Source: Beroe ovata
Lineage: Eukaryota; Ctenophora; Nuda; Beroida; Beroidae
Direction of reading: 5' to 3'
Length of the DNA stretch: 64,000 bases
NCBI GenBank assembly: GCA_946803715.1
Contig: CAMPET010000001.1
Location: 213,916-277,915 of the forward strand
A program made the translations under genes and the position numbers. Positions 36,901-48,967 of the stretch are shown piece by piece (the stretch's first letter is position 1; each line of letters opens with the position of its first letter). The notes under the pieces are model-generated. The model saw only the letters and a list, made by a program, of their open reading frames with translations. It was not told where the DNA came from and made no database searches.

Positions 36901-37705
36901 GACACGGAAAATGCTGTGTATATATCCACAGTTTGAATGTGGGCGTGTCAATTCGACCCATCTTAAAGATCAGATATTAGGTATCTGTTTTAGGGTTTAA
37001 ATTCGAAAACCATAAAATTTTAGTCTAAAATCCGTCTTATTCAGGTTGTAAAGAAGACAGATGACGACTTCTACAAAGATTCGTGCATGGCAACGTCAGA
37101 TATCATGAGCACCAACTCACTCTCAGTAACTGACACTGACACTAACTTCAGTTCTCCGTCACTGACGTTTGATGAGGATGAAATCACGTCACCAGAGCTC
37201 AGGTTAGTGAACTGTGAGGCACCTGCGCGCGCGAGAGCACGCGCGCGCGGTAACATGTGATGATATAAAAATTATTGTCGCGTGTTACATTTTTGCGTAG
37301 GATGTAGTAAAATTTTGTGACTAATGTGCACAAGTTCCAACAAAACTAATCATAAAGTTTCATCCTTCCATGTAATTTCAGTGATCTAGTGAGGGATATT
37401 GAGAATCTCATTGACGTCCCCAGTTTACATCAGCCAGAACTAATTGTCAAAGGTATTATACTTCACGAAAAAACGATTTTGGATGTTCCGAGGAATTTTC
37501 CATTTGAAATTTCGTCTAATATCATCAATTGTGACCCTGTTATGATTTCTCAGGAGAGAAACTGTCGACAGCAGCGTACAATCAGAACGGCAACTGTGGC
37601 CAGGACGGACTAAACTTCACCTCAAGTTGGAATAATCTCCTAGACGAGCTAAACTTGGGCGGACTATCAGAGTACCTAGACACCCCCCTCGACGGGATTG
37701 TGTGA
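33983..37705 (+). CDS. FOXJ1: FOXJ1 forkhead transcription factor
   Basis: Nine exons: 33983-34159, 34442-34566, 34664-34802, 34967-35123, 35245-35420, 35608-36153, 37045-37202, 37382-37452 and 37554-37705, in phase, about 566 residues. The N-terminus has the FOXJ1-type motif [13 protein letters not shown]. The forkhead domain reads [54 protein letters not shown] and [16 protein letters not shown]; the DEPGKGGFW word is typical of FOXJ1. A basic stretch follows (KRRKNKRK). The family is the master regulator of motile cilia, acting in the nucleus. Exon 6 carries low-complexity LNSTSLNS repeats. The 3' flank at 37785-37850 has two GTTRYCATAGCAAC elements. The acceptor of exon 2 lies at the end of a tandem repeat. 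Confidence 0.95.
34326..34441 (+). repeat. Tandem CTCACAATATTC repeat abutting FOXJ1 exon 2
   Basis: About eight units of a 14-15 base word (CCTCACAATATTC) run up to the acceptor at 34440-34441. The repeat supplies the pyrimidine-containing tract, and several CTCAC words act as branch-like sequence. It is in intron 1 of FOXJ1. Confidence 0.8.
35826..35960 (+). repeat. Protein-coding LNST repeat in FOXJ1
   Basis: About seven tandem 15-base units of the type CTGAACAGTACCAGT encode LNSTT / LNSTS / LNSSS and grade into [15 protein letters not shown]. This is an Asn/Ser/Thr-rich spacer with many potential phosphorylation sites. Confidence 0.85.
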
Positions 37706-38187
37706 TGTCATGTCATAACCTAGAGTCATCATCTAGCGATGTCATCACTGGGACATATCGCATTGGACTAAAACATCATCAGAGTTTAGTTACCATAGCA
37801 ACACGGTTAATAATAAACCCCGTTTATTTTAGGGGGCTCCCTTTTGTTGTCATAGCAACGGTGTTTATGTGCTTATAGGAACTTGAGATGAACGAATGAA
37901 TTGATAAGTTTTTGGAAAGTGATCGAATCATGTTCCAATCAGGTTCCAATAATAATCAACATCATGTGAAAAACCGTCTAATGATTATTGATTATGTGGC
38001 CTATAAACCTCTAGTCATGGCCTTTACTTATCAGAAAAATGTAAATTTTATATCGTATTACCAGATTGTTTTTATCAAAATCAGAAAATATTCTATCTTA
38101 ATATTCAAGTGAATTTAATATTTATGCCTGGAAGTTGTGAAAATATAGTTCCTATTCGAAAACAAAAAAGTTGCCATTTTTTCTATA

Positions 38188-38592
38188 ATTTGTTCAGCAT
38201 GTGATTGTTTGGTGAAGGAATAATGCATTGTTTGTAGATGAGTAGTTGTAAAGTTTATCCAATTTGCCAGAAAATTGATATACAACAAAATGAAAATCGG
38301 ACTTTTACTTTGTCAGCTTCAATTCTCAAATGCTTTACCTCCAACACCAAACTTCATCAGTGGTGCAAATCCAGGGGGGGATGGGGGGGGGATATATCCC
38401 CCCCAATAATTTGGTTCCATCCCCTCNATTTGTTCAGCATGTGATTGTTTGGTGAAGGAATGATGCATTGTTTGTAGATAAGTAGTTGTAAAGTTTATCC
38501 AATTTGCCAGAAAATTGATATACAGCAAAATGAAAAACGGACTTTTACTTTGTCAGCTACGATTCTCAAATGCTTCGCCTCCAACACCAAAC
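38188..38592. repeat. 165-bp direct repeat flanking an ambiguous base
   Basis: Copy 1 (38188-38350) and copy 2 (38428-38592) both start TTTGTTCAGCATGTG and end CCAACACCAAACT, differing at only a few positions. Between them lies a G-run/C-run palindrome (about 38371-38410) and an n at 38427. Either a true tandem duplication or an uncollapsed contig overlap joined with one n. Confidence 0.75.
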
Positions 38593-39675
38593 TAAATTAA
38601 GATGTCACTTTAGATATCAAATCCTCAGCCCTAAACTGTCCATGCGTGGTTAGGCTATCAACTTCTGTGACAACAGAGTGGTGTGAATGGAACCCCACGG
38701 TTTCGATTCCTTGTTAAACATGCCGTACAGCAAGGATCTCCACCGTGTTCGCCAGGCTGGGCGCATATTAACCACTCTGTCTTGACCAAAGTCGATTATA
38801 AATGTCTCGTGTTAGGAACATGCTTTCTTGTGCTTTCTTGTGCTTAGGAACATGCTTTCTTGTGCTTGACAACGGGTGCTTACTGCACAGTGACCTGATA
38901 TACGTCTGATACCGAAGAATATCGCATCTAGATTTCCACGAATTTAGTTCACGTCAAATGAGAAACAAAAACTCATAACCTTTTTCAGTGCGCATTGTCC
39001 TGCAGTTCAACTTTAGTAAATCTTAATTCTATTATAATCACGTGAATTGATCATGACTTGAAATTAAAAGCAAAAAACCTGTTTAAAAGCCGAAAAACCG
39101 GTCAAACAGGTTTCACAACTCACAGTTTGATGACAAAATTTGTCTCCAACTCGAACCACGGGCGACTAATTCAATTTGTAATCAGTGAAAATTTCACTTG
39201 GACGTGGATTAGGGGGACTTGTGCTTGAGGAAGAGAGCGAGATAAGAACACTATATGGTCACAAGTCCCTCAGACTACAAAGTCTCGGTGAGGGACTTGT
39301 GAAGTGTGAGTTAGCCACTTGGTCTCACGGTCGCGACTTCACTCAGTTTGGTTGGATGGAGGAGAAGGAAGATGAGGGACCTGTGCCCTTGAGCATTTTG
39401 TGAGAAATTAAACTTTACGGTTTTGTGTTTTATCTCTACAGTGAAAATCATGCTATAAAACAGGCGACCTCTTGTCCGTTCCATCATTATTGTAACCGTT
39501 TTCCCGAGTTTCTCAATTTATAATCCGATTATTTTTACTCCAAATCTTCTAACTTTTCTACCCCTTGTTCCAGCAATTACAAGATGAAAATCTTCTCATT
39601 TCTCTAACCCTTACTCCAGCAATTACAAGATGCAAATCTTCTAACTTTTCTAACCCTTGTTCCAGCAATAACAAG
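38593..39675. other. Intergenic region upstream of the aminotransferase
   Basis: No exon is recognised. There is a small duplication CTTTCTTGTGCTT(AGGAACATG) at 38821-38870 and a repeat of CTAACCCTTGTTCCAGCAAT with ACAAGATG about three times at 39550-39680, the last copy containing the aminotransferase ATG. These copies may affect the position of an initiator or splice acceptor. Confidence 0.45.
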
Positions 39676-42600
39676 ATGTCATCATTCCGAGCAGCAGTTC
39701 AAAGACTCTCATCCTCAACTCCTCACTTTCTGAGTACTAGATCAGCGTCGTCTACGACCACTAGTAGCCGAGGTCTGGTCTCCGCCCAACCACAGGAGGA
39801 AACCATCGATCCCCAGCTTCCTTTTTTTGGTTAGTTTTGGGAATTCAATTTCTCAACAACTCCAGAAAAGTTCCAATTCGTGGTCCAAGATGTTGTAGGG
39901 TCAAGAGAATGAACAGCTACTCGGGTTTTAGTGCAAGATAATCGTGCTAATTTGGTGCATTTTATACGTCTTCCGCTAAAAATTCGCGCTCCTCACTCCT
40001 CACTATTCCAATCTCGCTCCTCATTTTCCTTACTAAAGTCCCCTGTATTTGCCTCTGCACTTTTCCCATTTACCCAGACTACGAACCGCCTGTCTACGAC
40101 GGACCATCCCGGGAGGAGGTCATCAAGAAGAGGGCTGCCAATGTGAACCCTGCTGTCACAAGACAGACGTACTACAAGGATCCACCACTTTTCGTAGCTG
40201 GTGAGTTTTCAATTACGGACCGAAAATTACCAATGATCATTGTAATTTCAAAACTGTCTGCACTTTTGTAGTGATCACATTCGTCGTCGTCATAGTGATG
40301 ATTCCAGACTCCAGAGAATGTCGGGCATGCGGCCATCATAATCTCATTTCTCACGCGCAGGGAAAGGACAGTATTTGTACGATGATAAGGGGAAACGCTA
40401 TCTCGATCTACTTGGGGGAATTTGTACTGTATCAGCCGGGCACAACCATCCAAAGGTTTGCAGAGAGGAAAACACAAAATCGAAGATTCCCCAGATTGAA
40501 ATTCGAGATTTAGACTATAGCACCTTTTCGACAAGCTTATATCTCGGGCCGTAGATCCAAAGAATGGTCACCAAAACAATAATCTTCACATTTAGGTGAA
40601 CGCTGCGATATCAGACCAAATGTCACGTGTTACTCACACATCTAATGTGCTGGTCCATCCGAAAATCAGCGAGTACTCAGAGGCTATGATCGAGAAATTC
40701 CCGAAAGATAGTGAGTCCTGAGTTCCTTGGACGATCATTAGAATCACCGAAATATATCTGGCGAATAGCCAAGAAATCACCCATGCATTCTGCCTTGTGT
40801 CATGAAATGACGACGTACACAGATAAGCGCGCATCACGAGGGACCTATCCCCTTAATTTTTTGACAAGTTGCCAAATAAAAAAGCCTTGAGTCTAATGCA
40901 CTGATTCCACGTCTCACACAGGTAATCTGAGTGTGGTATATTTCTGTAACAGTGGATCTGAAGCCAATGATTTGGCTATGATGATGGCACGAGCTTATAC
41001 TGGGTACCTCAACATTGTCGGTGAGTGGTCGGGAAAATCGAGTGGTGGATTGATAAGCGAGATTTCCTTGGCCATCGATAACAACCAATCACGATATATA
41101 GTGACCATGATATAGATAGTGGCCCACTGTGAGTAGTGACCCTTGTGACCATGTCACGTGACCCAACATCTCCATCCACCAGGACTAAGAAGAGCTTACC
41201 ACGGAGCAAGTGCAGCTAATCTCTCACTGACAGCCATGCCACTCTACCGCCATGCGTCCATGCCCATCACTAACATTTCCCAGACCATGTCACCCGATGT
41301 TTACAGAGGACTGTGGGGTGGGAGCCATTGCCGGGATGGACCATGTCAGGTACTATAGGTCACTGTGTATGTGTGTGTGTGTGTGTGTTTACCAATTGCT
41401 TGGTTGGGGTAAAAATCTGAGGAGATATTCTTATTCTCACTCCTGTACACTCAGGCAGACAGGGCGTGTGACTGTGCACCGGACACATGCATGGCCACGG
41501 GAATGTATGCTGATCAGTATCGTGATCACCTGCACACTCTGTGTCCTGCAGGCAGAGGACTGGCCGGATTCATTGCCGAGGGAATGGGGGGAATGACTGC
41601 CGCCATTCAGGCGCCTAAAGGTACGGATAAGCTCGATACCTACTTCGATAGGAAACCGGGACATACCTACTTTAGATCAAAACGAATTTTCATGCTCATT
41701 GCTCAAACGCTTTTTTTATAAGCTAGAAGTTTTTGCTTTGAGGTCCGTCACCCCCAGGTTTTTATAAGGAAATATTCGATATCACCAAATCGTATGGTGG
41801 TGTCAACATCATGGACGAAGTGCAGACTGGATTCGGACGACTTGGGACACACTATTGGGGATTCGAGTATCACGGTGTTAAGCCTGACATCATCACAGCT
41901 GCCAAGAGTGAGTTGCGTTGGTGCCATCTCTTTAGTCTTTACAAAGCAATAACTTCACGTGTGTCGTGTTAGTCAAGCTTGAAACTATCCACCGTTACCA
42001 TGGTAACCACTCATAACCAGGCATTGGTAACGGCTTCCCAATGGCAATGTGCGCGACAACTCCGGAAATTGCGGAGGCGTTCGCAAACAGCTGCCTCCAC
42101 TTCAACACATTCGGCGGAAACGCCATCGCCAGTGCCGCCGGTCTCGCCACTTTACAAGCAATAGACGAGGACGGTCTCATGGAGAACAGTCATGTGGTAT
42201 GTTCTTGCTTTTTCCTATTTCTTGTTCTCGAGTCAGGAAGATTCTTCTTTTCCTTTCTTACACGATGATATCAACATGTTCTGTTAACCTATGTATTTTA
42301 CTGCTTCACTGAACAGTAAAGCAGTTCATGAATATTGATATCCATGCTAACACAATTTTCCTTACACTAGGTAGGAACTCACATCCTCGAGGCTCTCAAC
42401 AAGCTGAGGGTGAAGCATGATATCATCGGGGATGTGAGGGGTAAGGGATTCTTCATGGCTGTGGAGTTTGTAGAGTCCCAGAGCACAAACAAACCCATCC
42501 CCAATTACCATCTTAATGCCATCGTGGAGAGATTCAAGGTATAGTGCCGCGTTGATCTACGTACCTTCATTATTGAGTGTAGCATTACGAAATGCCACAC

Positions 42601-43184
42601 AAGAAATGCCATATTATGAAATGCCACCCTCCCCCAACTCCTCTCTCTTACCCTCAGGATCTTGGTGTGGTTGTCGGTAAGGGAGGTCTCTACCTAAACT
42701 GCTTTAGGATGCAGCCCCCAATGTGTGTAACCCTGGAAGATGCTGATTTTATCATTCAAGTAATGGATCAGGTGAATATTTATTTTCGAACATTTTGCGG
42801 GTGAATTGGGCAACCTCACAGTCTTTTGTACGGGAAAATATAGCAATCCGACTTCATTTTTACCAATTACTTGCAAGACTTTTCTCTGAATGGGTTTCTG
42901 GTGTCAAGCTGATAAGATATCATATCAGCAATACCAGCTTCAGATATAATTGATTTATATCGTCTCACTGATATAAAGATATAATATTGATTGGAGTCTA
43001 TGGAGGAGAAATCACGTGACCATCGTGTTTTTCTGTCGTATCTTATCGGAAGTCCGTCATATGCTGCAATTTGAGTGAAGCTGAATCAGGTGGTGCCGAT
43101 AATTAACCATGTTTCCAGGTATTCACAGAGTACAGTTTGGGAAAACTCGATTTGGAGGCGTTTAATCCAAACCCTGCAAAATAA
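39676..43184 (+). CDS. AGXT2: AGXT2-family class-III aminotransferase (mitochondrial)
   Basis: Twelve exons: 39676-39829, 40078-40200, 40361-40455, 40596-40710, 40922-41020, 41183-41349, 41455-41620, 41758-41907, 42021-42196, 42371-42538, 42658-42771 and 43119-43184, giving about 530 residues. The first 40 residues are Arg/Ser/Thr-rich and fit a mitochondrial presequence. Family marks are [48 protein letters not shown] and the PLP lysine in [14 protein letters not shown] (Ser where vertebrate AGXT2 has Gly after the lysine). HFNTFGGN and [14 protein letters not shown] follow. Known substrates of AGXT2 are alanine/glyoxylate and beta-amino acids such as beta-aminoisobutyrate. Related omega-aminotransferases act on taurine. 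It lies 410 bases upstream of the Xsc-like gene, same strand, suggesting a linked role. Confidence 0.9.
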
Positions 43185-43595
43185 GGAAATAACTGGGAAG
43201 TGTCAGAATATCTGCTGACAAGGAAAAAGTTCGTAGTTGGGCGTCTGAGGAGAAAGTAAAGACTAAGAAATTTGAGAACTTTGAGAATTTCAAGATGAAA
43301 AGACAGTGAATAAGGATTTTTAGCTCGAGCGAAATGTTGAATAAACAGTCAAAGGACTCCGATTGAGATATTGTTACTTTTATGATTTTTGTGTTTCGTA
43401 ATTCGACATTCAAACTTATTTCTATTTCTTGGATCAAATTAACTTCTTTAATCTAATCAGATCGCTAGAAAAAGATCTTTCAATTCAGATTACTTGTTTC
43501 CTTCAATTCCGATTGCTAACTCCCTTCCTAGAAAATTGCTGCTTATTTCTTTTTCGATCACATCTAACTCTCCTCCCCCAAACGTAGCAGTTAGT

Positions 43596-46500
43596 ATGGC
43601 AAGTGTAGCAACTAAACTACGGAATGCAGTCTCCCCTCAAGTGTGTAGTAGGATGAAGAGTGCGCTTCCCGCAACTCATGGGCTCCCCAAACTTCAGCCA
43701 CAGAATGAGGTAAAACTGACACCATTATCGCAAAACATCTTGACACCGCTTCGCTTGACATCACTCCGCTTGACACAACTTTCCAAACAGCGCTACTCTG
43801 AAACCGTTTCGCTTAACACCGCTTCCCTCCATAGCACTTCGAGCTAAAGTCACTCTCAGACCTATTGACATTTGACTAATTGGGTCATTTGATTTTGACA
43901 CCGCTTCTCTTGAGATCAATGCCCAATTCGTTGACATCACCCCTTCTTGACACCCCTTCTCTTGACACTTCTTTTGCTTGACACCGCTTCTCTCGAATTG
44001 ACACCACTCTTAGCTGACACCACTCTCAGCTGACACCACTCTCAGATCACATGAACACTCAATCCCCAGTCAGAGGTTCCGGACCACTTCACAAAACCGG
44101 TCAAGATGATGGCATCTGAAGCTCTGGTTGAAACTATGGTACGACAGAAGGTTAACACTGTCTTTGGTATCGTGGGATCAGCTTTCATGGATGCTCTGGA
44201 TCTTTTCCCAGAGGCAGGAATACGATTTCTACCAGGTTGGTTACCAGCTAAAGCCGCTATGGTTTCACCAAAGGCTGAATCAAACCATTCGATCTCATCA
44301 AATCACCCTCTCATCCGTACGCATTTCCTCACTAACACCATCCAATCGTTACCATGGTAACACCATGTCCGGATAGTAACCATGGCAACCACCCTCTGTA
44401 GTACAACATGAGCAGAATGCAGCTCACATGGCAGACGGCTATTCTAGGATCAGTGGAAAACATGGTGTCTGCACCGCCCAAAACGGTCCTGGTGTCACTA
44501 ACTTCGTGACAGGTTCGTTCAGATGTATCCCAACTCATACTGACGTTTTTTGGACTCAATCCAACTGAGTTGACTCAGTTGCCATAGCAACATGCACATT
44601 GCACACCCTAACGACCCACCATCTCACCCAGGTGTGGCGGCAGCATACTGGGCCCACTCACCCGTCGTGGTGTTCTCTCCTGAGGCTGGTTCAATGGGAG
44701 TTGGTCATGGAGGATTCCAGGAGGTGGACCAGCTACCCCTATTCAAGGTGGGACATGATACGAATTGTGTGGGCATAGGTTCAAACCCCCTGCAGACATG
44801 GATAAACCGAGTACAACTTTGCTCAATATATGGTGAAGCATCGCTCGATTTGCTCTTCCCATAATGCGGTAGAAGAAGTTTACTGCAGCAAATCCAAGTT
44901 GATTTGCTGAGCACAGAAGCACAAACATTTCCTCGACTACTCTAACTCCATTTCAGCCAATCACAAAGTATCAAGGGCATGTCAACAATCCACTAAGAAT
45001 GTCAGAAATTGCAAATCGAGCATTTGACGTGGCCATGAGTGAGAGGGGACCTACTCAGATCAACGTTCCTCGTGACTATCTTTATCATGAAGGTCAGAGA
45101 TGCAGATATATAGTTTCCCCAAATTTTACAATATTGCGTGCAATGGTTGGAATGTCTAATACCTACCTGCTTTTTACGGGCAAAATCCCGCGATTTCTGC
45201 AGAATATAACGAACTCTTCTAATATCAATATCAATCTCTGCACCCAAATCATCACGCTGAATCACCCACAGGAATGTACGAGATAGCAACCCCTAGAGTG
45301 GTCGAGAAGGGGTGTGGGGGGCCACAGTCAATCCTTGCAGCAGTCAACATGATCAAATCTGCCAAGAATCCTGTGATACTGGGTGAGTGATTGGCGGATG
45401 ATCGGTTATCATTCCTAATTCAGACTTGTAGTTTTAACCGTCACACACTTGATAGTTGATACTCAACTATATGATATTGAAAACTTCAATGATATTGAAA
45501 ACTGATATTGAACCAATCAAATTTGTTAGCATGTCACAGACTCCCAGCAGACAATTCACACTCCCTTTACCCTTTAGCCGGAGGAGGCGTCACGATGTCT
45601 GGAGCACAAGATGAGGTGTCAGAGCTAGCTGCCCTCCTCTCTGCCCCTATTGCAGTGACATATCTTCACAACGATGCCATGCCTTCAGATGATCCGCTCT
45701 ACGCTGGACCTCTCGGTAAGAGAGAAGTTCTGGACGATTAAAAAATTGTTTGTTATCATGATATTTACCATGGTACCATGTGCATTGTGCAATGGTAACA
45801 GTTGTCTTGGTAACAGTTGCCTTGGTAACACATCTTCTCAGGTTACCAGGGATCCCAGGCAGCCATGTACAGCATGAGGGACGCTGACGTGGTCATTGCA
45901 CTGGGGACGAGACTCAGTCCGTTTGGCACTCTGCCTCAGTACGGAGAAGAATACTGGCCGAGCAATGCTAAAATCATCCAGGTTAGCGAATCGAAGTTGA
46001 GCAGGTTCCAATTTATAATGTCATATATCAATCGAAAATCCAAGTAACTAAACATTTTTCAAATTGGTTCAGATTTCCAACTCTCTCTCCATCCAGGTTG
46101 ATACAGATGAGAGGAGAATTGGTCTCACTAAGAAGATCGATATTGGCATCTGTGGGGATGTGAAACTTGCTGCTAAGGAGTTGAGTCAGAAGTTGAGGGC
46201 GAGTGGCGATCTCGAGTGTAACGAAAACAGAACTGCAAGACTGGAGAAATTCTCCCAGGTATCTGTCAAAACTTGACAGCTCCAGGATAAAACCTCGACG
46301 ATACAGAAAACAAACCACTGACAGCTTAACTAGTCAATTTTCAATCCCCGCATCTATATAAACTGTCGTTTCTATTAAATCTGATCTCGTATCATCGCAG
46401 CTGAAAGCTGAGTGGACAGAAAAGCTGGATCACATCACATTCTCCACTGTGGAATCAACCTCAGGGAGAATCAGACCTAGACAGGCACTGCGGGCTTTGG

Positions 46501-47499
46501 AAAAGGGATTAGCTCCTGATAGCATAGTCTCTACGGATATTGGGAATATTTGCAGTGTATCCAATAGCTACCTCTCGTTCAAGTGGGTAAACATTGTCTA
46601 TTGAAAATGCTGTTTTCGTCTTAGGATGTTGTTGAAGATTCATGAAGTTTGAGGTCAAGTTGCCTTTTGATCTTACAGTAATTTTAACTCTTTTTAGACA
46701 CAAAGGACCAAGCATGCTCGCTGCCATGACATTTGGGAACTGTGGCTACGCATTCCCTGCTGCAATGGGTGCTAAAGTGGCTGCTCCAAACCGAAATTGT
46801 GTGGCATACTGTGGAGATGGCGCTTGGGGAATGCAGCTCAATGAGGTAATTGTTTCTAAACAACAATTAGCATCAACAATTAGCATGACAACACAATATA
46901 AACAACTGTGGTAAAGAGAATCTCTAATCACGGTTACACTTTCAGGTGATGACGTGCATCAGAGAGAATATTCCTACCACAGCTGTCGTGTTCAACAATG
47001 GACAATGGGGTGCAGAAAAGAAGAATCAAGTTCTTTGGTTTGGAGACAGGTCAGCAGAATCAATAGACGATTTCTTTTGTCATAGGTACCTGATTACCTT
47101 TATAGTGAGTGTCTAATATTCTTATGATTCCCTAGATATGTTGGAGTTCAGCTGCATAATCCATGGAGCTATGCAGACATAGCTAAGTCCATGCATGCTG
47201 AGGGAATCACATGCTCTCATTTGGACCAAGTCACTGATGCCATAGAGTAAGTTAACATTTGTATTTGAAAATGCCCAAGGTCTGGGCTAAGCTCAATTCT
47301 TCTATAACATCAATTATTTAGGCAAGCCAATAAGAACCAGGCTGAAGGAAAAACAACAATCATTGAAGTCTTGGTGACTAAAGAATTGGGAGATCCATTC
47401 AGAAGGGATGCCATGAAACTTCCAAACAGACACCTTGAAAAATACAGGAACACATGCCAAACTGAGGAGAGTGGAACTGGACAACCAACTGATTTATGA
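43596..47499 (+). CDS. xsc: Sulfoacetaldehyde acetyltransferase (Xsc), ThDP enzyme
   Basis: Fourteen exons: 43596-43709, 44070-44235, 44402-44512, 44632-44747, 44957-45092, 45272-45382, 45578-45715, 45842-45981, 46097-46258, 46401-46582, 46698-46845, 46946-47049, 47136-47246 and 47322-47499, all in phase, 638 residues. A 45-residue basic extension precedes the domain and may target mitochondria. Xsc marks are [20 protein letters not shown], the ThDP glutamate in [27 protein letters not shown] and [34 protein letters not shown] and [12 protein letters not shown] follow. The GDG...NN cofactor motif is present (GDGAWG to NN). Bacterial Xsc turns sulfoacetaldehyde and phosphate into acetyl phosphate and sulfite. 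HACL1/oxalyl-CoA decarboxylase is a more distant alternative: its signature residues differ. Standard introns show it is a resident animal gene, not contamination. Confidence 0.85.
43725..44060. repeat. Degenerate TTGACACCRCTT repeat in Xsc intron 1
   Basis: Many imperfect copies of TTGACACCGCTTCTC / CTGACACCACTCTCAG run up to the acceptor of exon 2. The last three copies are nearly identical (GCTGACACCACTCTCA). No coding sense is evident. Confidence 0.7.
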
Positions 47500-48967
47500 G
47501 ACAATAGATTTAACAAGACTGTTTTTGGTATTCATTTCATTATTATTTCATGGAGGCATTCAAATAAGTGTGTAAGTTATACATTTCGATAATAGGGCGT
47601 GATTCCGGGTTCTCTTATTAAGGTTATAATGACCTGTAACATTGATAAGTTAGCTAATACATTCAACAAAATGTGTTTCATTACTAAAACATCAACCATG
47701 GCTGATATAACATATATCTGGGTATAGATAAGATTCCTGGAGCCCTATTCGAGACTGAGTCATGTCTGTCCTTGATTGACAGATTAAGGAGGCCTAGATA
47801 GAACTTTGAAGAGTTTCATATATTCCTTGTCCAATGCTCTTAAGTTTCCAGAGTTGCAGAAAAGTCTTGCAGATAGACATGAAAATTAGAAAATTTAAAT
47901 GCTATATGCTTCAGATGATTGAACATTGTAGACAGTGATACAAAGTCAATTGAATCAAACCCACACACTTTTTCACCACAAATCTACTGACAGTTTCAAG
48001 ACATTATAGTCTCTTCTTCAGGATCTCCACAAAGTGTGGCCCTCGCTTCTCAAATTTGATTGTAATTAGTAGTGTTGATAAGTTTAAAACTATATTAAAT
48101 GCTATATTTAAATGCTAGTTTAAATGCTATATGATTTTCTATTGAAGCACATAACATTGTATGTGAAATAAATTGTTTCTGACAAAATTTTCAATGACAG
48201 TTGTCAAATGTCACTCACGATTTGTTAAATGTTATCTTCTGTTGTCGATCATTGATAGACCCTGTGGAGAATTCCGTTTAATTGCGCGCGCGGCGCGAAC
48301 TTATTCTCAGACAGCAGAATGCGGCTTGTATCATGTATCAGCAGTTTAGCGTCGCCAGACAAATTTCTTTTGAGGCCTAATTAGTAATTACGCGCACGCC
48401 AGACGCCGCGCGCGCGTTCAATGTACGTATACGGCCGGTATAGCTTGTCTGATCTGGCGACGCACAACCGCTGATGCAAAATTAAAAACCGCTGATGCAA
48501 GCTGTCTGAGAATTCAAAATGAGTTTGCGCGCGCCGCGCGAGATACGAAACTCTCGACAGGGCCAGGGTACCTATTTATTATCATTGATAAACAATGAAC
48601 GCAAACGGTCAAAATATCAAACGCTTTTCAGTTCCACTAGCCGGATGTTATCTGTCCACTGTTTCTTTATAGTAGAAATTCAAAATCAAAGTTGATTGTG
48701 AATGGAGATAAAAGATTGACAGAGTGGTCAATTGATATTCGAATTCAATAAACTTTCTTTCACTAGTTGTGGCCTGGATCATTTGATACCAGAAGTGTGT
48801 ATTTGATACCATTATCTTTTAATTCATTAGCAGTATGTATATCTTTCTTGATATTTTGATTGTGAAGCTCTTAAATGCAAATCACAATTATTCAATTGTA
48901 ATTATGCAATGGTAATTATGCAATAACTATCACAGAATGCCTGTCAATGCAATTTCATTTGCATTAA
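47500..48967. other. Intergenic region between Xsc and SARDH
   Basis: The first 700 bases are AT-rich and hold the Xsc 3' UTR. The foldback element at 48240-48670 occupies the middle. The last 300 bases contain AATTATGCAATGGTAATTATGCAAT direct repeats ahead of the SARDH start. No other gene seen. Confidence 0.5.
48240..48670. mobile_element. GC-rich foldback element, copy 2
   Basis: The left part has GACCCTGTGGAGAATTCCG with GCGCGCGCGGCGCG. The right part has GCGCGCGCCGCGCGAG with CTCTCGACAGGGCCAGGG, its reverse complement in outline. Internal arms ATCAGCAGTTTAGCGTCGCC and GGCGACGCACAACCGCTGAT pair. It ends in CCGGATGTTATCTGTCCACT, the terminal word of the element at 25219. GATCATTGATA and ATCATTGATAAAC lie outside the arms. 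Confidence 0.65.

Noticed and set aside
40933-41115. Separate small ORF running past the aminotransferase exon 5 donor
   Set aside because: The coding part is exon 5 (NSGSEAND motif); the rest is intron read-through.
43596-47499. Assignment as 2-hydroxyacyl-CoA lyase or oxalyl-CoA decarboxylase
   Set aside because: These ThDP relatives share only general motifs; [25 protein letters not shown] and [11 protein letters not shown] are Xsc-type.
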